DNA of 12,079 nt from positions 1 through 12,079 of the forward strand of contig JAISPA010000128.1 in NCBI GenBank assembly GCA_031275255.1, read 5' to 3'. Positions 6,444 to 12,079 of the stretch are shown one piece after another (positions within the stretch are counted from its first letter, which is position 1; each line of letters opens with the position of its first letter). The notes below the pieces were generated by a model. That model made no database searches. It was not told the origin of the DNA and saw nothing but the letters and a program-made list of their open reading frames with translations. Both the position numbers and the translations under genes were made by a program. This DNA comes from Acidaminococcales bacterium. GTDB lineage: Bacteria; Bacillota; Negativicutes; Acidaminococcales; JAISLQ01.

Positions 6444-7091
6444 ATGCGTTATAAAAAACTGTTTTTCCGCATTCTTATTTATTCCGCAGGATTGTTTTGC
6501 CTTGCCTTCGGCGTGGCGTTCGGCGTTAACGCCGGGCTTGGCATACCGCCCGTTAATTCGATTCCTTACGTACTTTCTCTTGTTACAAAGATAGAAATGG
6601 GTATTTGTGTGCTGTTTATATTTTCCAGCTGGGTTTTTATTCAATATATAATTTTGCGCAAAAACTTCAAGTGGATTGATTTGACGCAAGTGGTATTTTC
6701 ATCGCTGTTTGGCTATTTTGTATATTTTGCCCGAAGCGCGCTGGGTGATTTTGAAATCCCCACCTATGCCGGCAAATTGGCAATGGTGGCCATCAGCATC
6801 GTTTTATACGCCGTCGGCGTAGCTATGTATGTTAATACAAAACTTGTGAATATGCCTATGGAAGGCCTGGTTGTCGCCATTACCAGCGTACTGCCCGGAA
6901 AGAGCTTCCATCAGGTCAAGATTGTTGTGGATTGCACAGTAGTGTTTATCGCGGCAATGTTATCCTTAACGGCTATGGGCGTGGTGTACGGCGTCCGTGA
7001 AGGCACGGTGCTCTGTGCGCTGTTGGTGGGGCCGTTGATGCGGCCTGTGCAAAAAGTATTAAATCCCGTTATAGACAAAATATGCTTTTAA
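6444..7091 (+). CDS. YczE/COG2364-like integral membrane protein
   Basis: The 215-residue product is strongly hydrophobic with about five membrane segments (near 8-30, 50-72, 80-98, 110-130 and 158-180; a sixth weaker one near 185-203). The first hairpin carries GVAFGVNAGLGIPPVNSIPYVLS (given here by its ends, about 23-45), a small-residue, Gly-Pro signature reminiscent of the YczE/YyaS family of uncharacterised membrane proteins. The family's role and any transported substrate are unknown. The start at ATG 6444 is favoured by GAAAGGAG (6431-6438) just upstream; an in-frame ATG at 6399 lacks such a site. Upstream lies leader element A copy 1, whose sister copy precedes the activase gene at 8628, hinting at shared regulation. 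Downstream is a long perfect hairpin. Confidence 0.72.
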   Translation: MRYKKLFFRILIYSAGLFCLAFGVAFGVNAGLGIPPVNSIPYVLSLVTKIEMGICVLFIFSSWVFIQYIILRKNFKWIDLTQVVFSSLFGYFVYFARSALGDFEIPTYAGKLAMVAISIVLYAVGVAMYVNTKLVNMPMEGLVVAITSVLPGKSFHQVKIVVDCTVVFIAAMLSLTAMGVVYGVREGTVLCALLVGPLMRPVQKVLNPVIDKICF

Positions 7092-7098
7092 TAGGGAA

Positions 7099-7139
7099 CG
7101 GGTACTCTCCGGCGGACTATGTCCGCCGGAGAGTACCCG
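7099..7139. repeat. 19-bp perfect hairpin after the YczE-like gene
   Basis: Arms at 7099-7117 and 7121-7139 are exact reverse complements around a 3-base loop (TAT); the core arm reads GGGTACTCTCCGGCGGAC. It starts 7 bases after the stop codon. There is no T-run on either side, so it is not a typical intrinsic terminator, though such a stable stem could protect the mRNA 3' end or stop transcription by another route. The half-site GGCGGAC/GTCCGCC is shared with the palindrome at 1155-1174. Confidence 0.75.
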
Positions 7140-7252
7140 CAAGCCCGCCGCGTTGTCAATGAGATAATTCGCAGGTTTTCTAAATTACGAAAAAGGAGGG
7201 CGCATTCCTCACGCCGCGAAAAAGGCGGGAGTGTCCTGCGCGGACGAATGAG

Positions 7253-8179
7253 ATGAAAGGCTTGGAATTGGCTCGCCGCTATTATGAGAGCATGGGCGCG
7301 GAAATGATAAGATTGAGATTTCCGTCCTATCAGGACCGTATAGCGGCGGGACTGGCGGGAGAAGGCTCCGAATGTTTTGGTTTTGACGATGAAATCTCAC
7401 AGGACCACGACTGGGGACCGGGTTTTTGCCTGTGGCTGGCGGACGGGGATTTCGCCGAGATCGGCGCCGAGCTGCAAGCCTCTTATGACGCCCTAGATCC
7501 CACCCCTTTAGGGTATGCCGGGAGAAAAAACACTCCCGAAGCGGCAGGGCGTGTCGGCGTCCTGCGCACCGGTGATTTTTACCGCAAGTTTATCGGCCTT
7601 GCCAGGTCGCCTGCTTCCTTGGCGGAGTGGCGCAGAATACAGGAGTATTTTTTGGCCCAGGCAACCAACGGAGCGGTATTTCATGATCCCTTGGGGGATT
7701 TTTCGCGTATTCGTGAATCGTTGCTTGAGTTTTACCCTGAGGATATCCGCGTTAAAAAGATAGCGGCCCGGGCGGCTGTGATGGCGCAAACAGGCCAGTA
7801 CAACTATCCTCGCTGCGTCCGCCGCAATGAATTGGTGGCGGCTTTGGCGACGCTTTCCGAGTTTGCCGGCAAGACCTGTTCGATGCTCCACTTGCTTAAC
7901 AAGCGCTACACCCCGTTTTACAAGTGGATGCATCGAAGCGTTCTGGGTTTGCCGCGTCTGCGGGAATGTTACGATTTGTTGCTGGCGCTTTGCGGCAATG
8001 AAATTGCGCGGGAAAAAAGGCAGGACACGATTGAAAAGATTTGCGGCTGTGTTTTGCGGGAGCTGCGCGAACAGGGCTTGACACATTTGAAAAGCGATTT
8101 TTTGCTTGATCACTGCCCGGCGATAATAGCGCATATCGGGGATAAAGAACTGCGTTCGTCGCATATCATGATAGATTAG
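7253..8179 (+). CDS. DUF4037-family protein
   Basis: The 308-residue protein opens with GEGSE (36-40) followed by GFDDEISQDHDWGPGF (43-58), the hallmark of DUF4037 proteins. The Gly-Ser and spaced Asp residues loosely recall the GSx(n)DxD site of nucleotidyltransferases, which is inference, not proof. The rest is predicted mostly helical (about 110-300), with no signal peptide or membrane segment. Its substrate is unknown. The ATG at 7253 is the first usable start in frame, but it has no close Shine-Dalgarno. A perfect one (AAAGGAGGG, 7192-7200) lies about 52 bases upstream with no in-frame start at the proper distance. A three-codon ATG-AGA-TGA (7248-7256) overlaps the start. The stop is followed immediately by MITE-like element B. 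Confidence 0.8.
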   Translation: MKGLELARRYYESMGAEMIRLRFPSYQDRIAAGLAGEGSECFGFDDEISQDHDWGPGFCLWLADGDFAEIGAELQASYDALDPTPLGYAGRKNTPEAAGRVGVLRTGDFYRKFIGLARSPASLAEWRRIQEYFLAQATNGAVFHDPLGDFSRIRESLLEFYPEDIRVKKIAARAAVMAQTGQYNYPRCVRRNELVAALATLSEFAGKTCSMLHLLNKRYTPFYKWMHRSVLGLPRLRECYDLLLALCGNEIAREKRQDTIEKICGCVLRELREQGLTHLKSDFLLDHCPAIIAHIGDKELRSSHIMID

Positions 8180-8310
8180 TAATACTGCCCCCCGGCTAAA
8201 ACCATGGGTAAGATTTGCGGGCCGATTTTGCCGCCCGGCGAGGATTTGCAACAAAGCAGTGTGGCAAATTAGCCGCAAAGATGCCGTATTTTTAGCCGGG
8301 AAGCAGTATA
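8180..8310. mobile_element. MITE-like element B (full copy)
   Basis: About 130 bp bounded by inverted ends: left ATACTGC-CCCCCGGCTAAAA from 8182, right TTTTTAGCCGGGAAGCAGTAT ending 8309; about 19 of 21 match. Inner inverted pairs TTTGCGG (8214-8220)/CCGCAAA (8273-8279) and TTTGCC (8227-8232)/GGCAAA (8263-8268) nest inside, so the whole element can fold into one long hairpin. TA dinucleotides flank CTG...CAG (8183-8184 and 8307-8308), as expected for IS630/Tc1-type TA target duplication, though they are also part of the longer palindrome. No gene is inside. Confidence 0.65.
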
Positions 8311-8324
8311 AGACAAAGAAAACA

Positions 8325-8607
8325 GGATATCAGGCCATTATGAATGAGCGCCCCCGTGCCTTTAGACATGGGGACGCTCAATTTTCAACTAATACCCAGG
8401 TTGTATGACATAAGACTTGGAGGGAGAAAAATAAGACTGTCAATAAACACTTGGCGGATGTTTTACCCGCCGGTTTGTTGGTATACTGCTCTCAATATAC
8501 ATATTGCGGTAGACAAAAGCAAATGCTGCTGTTGCGCGCGGAACCTTTTGAAGGCCGAAAGGCGCGCAGTTTGATATAATGGGGATTTGTCAAAGAAAAT
8601 CCATAAA
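8325..8607 (+). repeat. duplicated leader element A, copy 2
   Basis: This is the counterpart of 6018-6275. The extended -10 box TGG-TATACT is at 8482-8487, predicting a start near 8494 and a leader of about 134 bases before the activase ATG. Conserved hairpins are GGCGG/CCGCC just upstream of the -10 box, CAATAT/ATATTG (from 8493), TGCGCG (8533-8538)/CGCGCA (8563-8568) with CCTTT (8544-8548)/AAAGG (8558-8562), and GGATTT (8583-8588)/AAATCC (8597-8602). The last hairpin ends 12 bases before the activase Shine-Dalgarno. This copy contains an extra hairpin at 8346-8379 that copy 1 lacks. A second box, TATAAT, at 8575-8580 reads CATAAT in copy 1. Confidence 0.7.
8346..8379. repeat. hairpin insertion within leader element copy 2
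   Basis: GAGCG-C-CCCC (8346-8355) pairs with GGGG-A-CGCTC (8370-8379), 9 bp with one C/A mismatch, around a 14-base loop. It interrupts the alignment with copy 1, where the flanking sequences adjoin directly, so it looks like an insertion in copy 2 or a loss in copy 1. Confidence 0.5.
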
Positions 8608-8627
8608 CAAGTTAGGGGTGTTGCATA

Positions 8628-9539
8628 ATGAGTATCGAGAGTGTCAAGGGACTGAGCGGTTATGTCTTTAATATTCAGCGTTTTTCTACGCACGACGGAC
8701 CCGGGATCCGCACGACCGTCTTTCTGAAAGGCTGCCACCTGCGCTGCTTCTGGTGTCAGAATCCCGAGTCTCAGGATATGAAGCCTGTTCTTATGGTCAG
8801 AAAGCATCAATGCGTTTTTTGCGGCCGCTGTGTGCAAGCCTGCCCGCAAAAAGCCAGCAATATATTTGACGGGCGGATGGTTGTCGACCGTTCGCGCTGC
8901 AAGGCCTGCGGAGCTTGTACTTCGGCTTGCCTGTCCGGCCTGCGCAATGTGCAAGGCAAGTTGATGACGGTCGGCGAGGTCATGGAAGTGGTCCTCAAAG
9001 ATTACCATACTTATGTGAACTCCGGCGGCGGCATGACGATTTCGGGCGGGGCGGTCGAATTGCAGGCGGATTTTACGGCCGCTCTCTTGCAGCGCGCGCA
9101 GGATGAAGGCGTACATACTTGCGTTGAGATGGCCGGGGCTTACTCCTGGCCGACCATTAAGAAGATTGCCGACCATTGCGACTATATCCTCTATGACCTA
9201 AAGCACATGGATAGTGAAAAGCACCGGGAAGGAGTCGGCGTGCCCAATAAAGACGTTTTGGAGAACGCCAGGCGCCTGGTCGAAGAGAAGAAGGAAATAT
9301 TATTCAGGACGCCGCTGATTCCCGGTTACAATGACAGCTATGAAAGCGTCAGGGCGATTGCCAATTTTGTGAAAAACGAACTGGGCCTTTGCCCCGCCGA
9401 TCATATTGAGTTGCTTCCCTATAACAATCTGGGTGAAGAAAAGTACGGGCGCATGGATTTCCAGGGAGACCACCCGGCGTACCAGCGGCAGTCGGACGAA
9501 TATCTGACGGAGCTGCAGGAAATTGTCAAGGCAAGCTGA
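8628..9539 (+). CDS. glycyl-radical-enzyme activating protein (radical SAM)
   Basis: The 303-residue protein uses a 4Fe-4S cluster and S-adenosylmethionine to abstract hydrogen from a glycine of its partner glycyl radical enzyme. The radical SAM motif is Cys36-x3-Cys40-x2-Cys43 (GCHLRCFWCQNPES). An inserted ferredoxin-like domain carries two more clusters: Cys62, 65, 68, 72 and Cys91, 94, 97, 101. This extended type serves GREs other than classical pyruvate formate-lyase. The GGG-MTIS stretch (133-139) is followed by Gly140-Gly141-Ala142 where GGE is usual, so the conserved Glu near SAM is replaced. AGGGG (8614-8618) lies 9 bases before the ATG. The gene follows leader element A copy 2 and precedes the GRE, the reverse of the common pfl/cut order but like bssD. 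The partner is almost certainly the enzyme at 9883. Confidence 0.93.
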   Translation: MSIESVKGLSGYVFNIQRFSTHDGPGIRTTVFLKGCHLRCFWCQNPESQDMKPVLMVRKHQCVFCGRCVQACPQKASNIFDGRMVVDRSRCKACGACTSACLSGLRNVQGKLMTVGEVMEVVLKDYHTYVNSGGGMTISGGAVELQADFTAALLQRAQDEGVHTCVEMAGAYSWPTIKKIADHCDYILYDLKHMDSEKHREGVGVPNKDVLENARRLVEEKKEILFRTPLIPGYNDSYESVRAIANFVKNELGLCPADHIELLPYNNLGEEKYGRMDFQGDHPAYQRQSDEYLTELQEIVKAS

Positions 9540-9811
9540 CTTTTTTCCATGAGCCCGCGCTTTGAAAACTGACCGGTACCTTGTAACAACTAAAGGTTGT
9601 CGGCGAACGGCGGGAAAAAGACCGGCGTTTGGTAAACTTTCAGGTGCTACAAGGTACCGGGGCCGAACTTGAGCCGCAAACGCTGAAATTCTGATCGGTA
9701 CAGTATACTTGCCGGCAGGAGCAGATGCGGAGAAAGCCCCATATTATCGGACTTTTCGGAACATTCGAAAAGATGCGGCTCAGGTTTAGCAGCTAAAGAA
9801 AGGGGGAATAA
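9540..9811 (+). other. activase-GRE spacer with structured leader candidate
   Basis: No gene of ordinary size is seen in 9540-9882. After MITE-like element C (9573-9660) comes a segment closed by the 9-bp pair TGAGCCGCA (9670-9678) and TGCGGCTCA (9774-9782). Inside is a hairpin CTTTTCG (9752-9758) with CGAAAAG (9766-9772). A TATACT box at 9704-9709 could be a -10 element but no good -35 box fits. The layout suits a leader RNA controlling the GRE, but it matches no riboswitch class I recognise. Confidence 0.4.
9573..9660. mobile_element. MITE-like element C (full copy)
   Basis: The 88-bp element has perfect 13-bp inverted ends, CCGGTACCTTGTA (9573-9585) and TACAAGGTACCGG (9648-9660). Its left arm continues ACAACTAAAGGTTGT, itself a small hairpin, then CGGCG-ACGGC. 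The left 35 bases recur at 1131-1165. No coding capacity is seen. It could be a non-autonomous transposon or a repeated regulatory hairpin. Confidence 0.6.
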
Positions 9812-9844
9812 ATGATTACTGAAGGCAAGAACGGTCGGACCTAA
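9812..9844 (+). CDS. 10-residue mini-ORF, possible leader peptide
   Basis: ATG at 9812 follows AGGGGG (9801-9806) with a 5-base spacer, and the frame stops at TAA 9842-9844, encoding MITEGKNGRT. It ends 38 bases before the preferred GRE start. The ribosome binding site is better than chance, but a 10-codon ORF can arise easily. It has no codon run typical of amino-acid attenuators. If real, its translation could set the folding of the leader or couple to the GRE. Confidence 0.3.
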   Translation: MITEGKNGRT

Positions 9845-9882
9845 GTTCCAAGACTCAAGGAAATAAGGAGATGGTATTAATA

Positions 9883-12079
9883 ATGGCGAAAGTAAAGTAC
9901 AACAAGTACGAAGAAAAAAGCAGGGGAAACGTCCTCTGGGAACGCCTGAACCCCTTGCGCTACACGCAGAACATGTCCTTGTCGCGCGCTCAGTTGCTGA
10001 TGGACGGCTATAAAGAGTTTGAAGGTTATTCTTTCTTCCACAAGCGCGGCTTGGCCGTGCAGAAGATTCTGCGGGAAATCCCGATTTATATTGACGACGA
10101 TCAGCTTTTGGTCGGCGATTACAGCGCCCGGCCGATGGGCCCCGAGTGGTTCCCGGATCTGGCGGCTTTGTGGATGAAAGATTACATTGAGAAGTACGGC
10201 TGGCAAGGCAACAAAGGCAAATTCTTCGGCTTCGACAGCGAAGCGCACGCGCAGCAGGCTCTGGACATCTGCGAATATTTCCGCAATATAGACGGCAAGG
10301 AAATGTGGCAGAAGTATCAGGGTCCCGAAGAAGTCGAATATGAGGATAAAATCGGCGAGGCCGGCGCTTGGGTCATTAACACCGTGTCGGAAATATTCGC
10401 GGAAAAGGCCTGGAATTGCCCGGATATCGGTTTTACCCTCATGACCAAGGGCGTCCGCGGCCTGATCGCCGAAATCGACGAGCAGCTGGAGAAGCTGCAA
10501 ATCACCACCCTGGGGGAATTTTATAAAGAGCAGTTCTGGAAAGGTTTAAAATGCATGCTGCAAGGCGGCATAGACTACGCGCACCGTTACGCCGATCTGG
10601 CCTCTGAAAAGGCCGCCGTTGAGAAAAACCCGACCCGCAAGGCTGAACTTGAAGAAATTGCCCGTGTTTGCCGGCGCGTCCCGGAATTGCCGCCGGAAAC
10701 TTTCCAGGAAGCCCTGCAGTCCTTCCAGTTCGGCGTGCTGATGGTATTCTACGACAGCCGCACCTATGGCATGGGCTTCGGCCGCGTCGACCAATTCCTG
10801 TACCCGACCTACAAGAAGGACATTGAGAGTGGGTACATTGATCAGGAGTACGCCCTGCAGCTGTTGGAGTGCTTCCGCGTCAAGACCATGGGCAAGCGCC
10901 AGTTCTGGCCGGACGTCATGACACCGAACCTAAGCTCCGAGTCTCACTTTCACAACACGGTGCTCGCCGGGGTAGACCCCAAGACCGGCAGGGACGCCGT
11001 CAACGAGCTTTCCTTCCTCTGGCTGGAAGCCGCCGTGCGCGTCAAAACCACACACCCCACGCTCTCCGTCCGTTGGCATCCCCGCATCAACAGAAAGTTT
11101 ATGGACCGCTGCCTGGAAGTCGTCTCTATGGGCATGGGCTTCCCCGCTTTCTTCAACGACTTGTCGACCATCAATTACTTGCTTGCGCGCGGCTATACCC
11201 TGGAAGAAGCGCGCAGCTACGCTTTCGGCGGCTGTACGCTGCACACGGTGCCCGGAAAGACCGGCCCCATCTGGCCTTTGGTCATGAACAAGGCCAAAAT
11301 GCTGGAAATGGCCCTTCTGAACGGCTGGGACCGCAAATATAACGAGCAGCTGGGTCCGGCCACCGGCGACTTCACCAAGATGAAGACCTTTGAAGAGTTC
11401 TATCAAGCCTATTACAAGCAGCTGGACTACTGGGCGGACGTCGGCACCAACAGCGGTCGCCGCTGCAAACTTCAGCACACCGAGTCCTTCCCGGATATCA
11501 TGATGTCGGCTTTCGTTCACTCTTGCATCAAGAAGGGCAAGGTGGGCAGCGTGGGCGGCGCGGAGCATGCAGACAACAGCATGTACATTGTGCCTGTTGG
11601 CGTACAGGACGTCGCCAACGCCCTGTACGTCCTCAAATATCACATCTTTGTCGACAACCCGATCTGCAGCAAGCAGACGCTGCTCGACGCTATGGCGGCG
11701 GACTGGGTAGGCTATGAAGAGCTGCACGCCAAGATACTCGCCCTTCCGAAGTTCGGCAACGACATAGAAGAAGTTGACTCGCTGGCTGACGAAGTATACT
11801 CGACCTTGAGGGAAATCTGGCATTCCAAGCCCGCTACCTACGGCGGTCAATACGAAGTTTCGCCGCATTCCATCGGCTTTCACGGCGGGACCGGGGCCAA
11901 ACTGGGCGCAATGCCCTGCGGCCGCAAGGCTTGGGTCTCCATGGCTGACGGCGCCGTGTCCCCGACACAGGGAACTGACGTCAACGGCCCGACCGCGGTC
12001 ATCAATTCGGCCAACCGCGTAGACCAGACCGATCTTTACGGCGCGCTGTTCAACATGCGCTTCACGCCGTCCTCCCTTG
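9883..12079 (+). CDS. glycyl radical enzyme (PFL-like family), 3' end outside window
   Basis: The frame is open for 732 codons to the window edge. Residues 1-~600 form the PFL-like domain: an N-terminal RGLAVQKILREIPIYIDDD stretch (about 55-73), then HPTLSVRWHP, FFNDLSTINYLL and FGGC-TLHTVPGKTG with catalytic Cys451. The later GAMPCGRKAW, SMADGAVSPTQGTD and GPTAVINS blocks are classic for the family. The glycyl radical motif (RVxGY) should lie just beyond the window. PFL's Cys-Cys pair is absent. Cys451 is followed by Thr-Leu-His, not the Val-Glu of glycerol/choline/hydroxyproline-type lyases or hydroxyphenylacetate decarboxylase, so the reaction is not predictable. AAGGAG (9865-9870) abuts an in-frame ATG at 9871, so 9883 (12-base spacer) is preferred; 9871 remains possible. 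Lysine codons are mostly AAG here, unlike the AAA-rich genes at the left. Confidence 0.95.
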   Translation, partial: MAKVKYNKYEEKSRGNVLWERLNPLRYTQNMSLSRAQLLMDGYKEFEGYSFFHKRGLAVQKILREIPIYIDDDQLLVGDYSARPMGPEWFPDLAALWMKDYIEKYGWQGNKGKFFGFDSEAHAQQALDICEYFRNIDGKEMWQKYQGPEEVEYEDKIGEAGAWVINTVSEIFAEKAWNCPDIGFTLMTKGVRGLIAEIDEQLEKLQITTLGEFYKEQFWKGLKCMLQGGIDYAHRYADLASEKAAVEKNPTRKAELEEIARVCRRVPELPPETFQEALQSFQFGVLMVFYDSRTYGMGFGRVDQFLYPTYKKDIESGYIDQEYALQLLECFRVKTMGKRQFWPDVMTPNLSSESHFHNTVLAGVDPKTGRDAVNELSFLWLEAAVRVKTTHPTLSVRWHPRINRKFMDRCLEVVSMGMGFPAFFNDLSTINYLLARGYTLEEARSYAFGGCTLHTVPGKTGPIWPLVMNKAKMLEMALLNGWDRKYNEQLGPATGDFTKMKTFEEFYQAYYKQLDYWADVGTNSGRRCKLQHTESFPDIMMSAFVHSCIKKGKVGSVGGAEHADNSMYIVPVGVQDVANALYVLKYHIFVDNPICSKQTLLDAMAADWVGYEELHAKILALPKFGNDIEEVDSLADEVYSTLREIWHSKPATYGGQYEVSPHSIGFHGGTGAKLGAMPCGRKAWVSMADGAVSPTQGTDVNGPTAVINSANRVDQTDLYGALFNMRFTPSSL

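Noticed and set aside
8344..8574. 76-codon plus-strand frame across leader element A copy 2
   Set aside because: It lacks a ribosome binding site and spans a hairpin insertion; the homologous copy at 6018-6275 has indels that break the frame, so the repeat is not under coding constraint.
8575..8580. TATAAT as the main activase promoter
   Set aside because: It is a perfect -10 box but has no -35 box at 16-18 bases and is not kept in the sister copy (CATAAT), so TGG-TATACT upstream is the better candidate.
6018..8607. CRISPR array or tandem repeat explanation for the repeated spacers
   Set aside because: The repeats are two long diverged copies separated by genes, without short regular repeat-spacer periodicity.
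8463..9176. 237-codon minus-strand frame over leader A copy 2 and the activase
   Set aside because: It is antisense to a radical SAM gene and to the duplicated leader, with no family resemblance.
9541..9548. T-rich stretch after the activase stop as an intrinsic terminator
   Set aside because: The T-run is not preceded by a stable GC-rich hairpin.
10930..11883. 317-codon open frame on the minus strand inside the GRE gene
   Set aside because: It is fully antisense to a gene with clear family motifs; its predicted protein shows no recognisable domain, and GC-rich third positions of the sense gene explain the openness.

Overview
The window looks like a chromosomal segment of an anaerobic, probably diderm (outer-membrane-bearing) Firmicute of the Negativicutes/Sporomusaceae kind. 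Pointers are a YhaM-type exoribonuclease and an AroH-type chorismate mutase (both typical of Firmicutes), a Skp/OmpH-like periplasmic coiled-coil lipoprotein (suggesting an outer membrane), a hemerythrin oxygen-binding domain and an oxygen-labile glycyl radical enzyme. The taxon is inferred; no rRNA or other decisive marker is present. All recognisable genes lie on the + strand.

Left half (1-5854), mostly housekeeping: the 3' end of a NIF3-family gene is tightly coupled to yhaM. Then comes the RNase P RNA gene rnpB with a clear promoter and an 11-bp P1 stem. Next are a thioredoxin and chorismate mutase pair, a Skp-like lipoprotein, a COG2509-like FAD oxidoreductase with a CxxCxxC cluster, and a hemerythrin-CheX fusion that may link oxygen or redox sensing to dephosphorylation of a response regulator.

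Right half (5855-12079), an accessory region with long gene-poor spacers: a YczE-like membrane protein, a DUF4037 protein, a glycyl-radical-enzyme activating protein (radical SAM plus two 4Fe-4S clusters) and a large glycyl radical enzyme (GRE) cut off by the window end before its glycyl radical loop. The activase precedes its GRE. The GRE keeps the active-site Cys (Cys451) but has Thr-Leu-His after it, not the Val-Glu of diol dehydratases and arylacetate decarboxylases, so its substrate is unknown.

The spacers are rich in structure. A ~230-260 bp segment occurs twice (about 6018-6275 and 8325-8607, roughly 80% identical by eye). One copy precedes the YczE-like gene and the other precedes the activase; both carry an extended -10 box and the same set of hairpins, so this is a candidate shared promoter/leader RNA. 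Two MITE-like families, each with one full copy bearing terminal inverted repeats and one half copy, also lie in spacers (full copies 8180-8310 and 9573-9660; half copies 6321-6377 and 1131-1165). A 19-bp perfect hairpin follows the YczE-like gene. The activase-GRE spacer holds a potential structured leader closed by a 9-bp stem, then a 10-codon mini-ORF with a good ribosome binding site. The most promising undescribed system here is the GRE/activase module with its duplicated leader.
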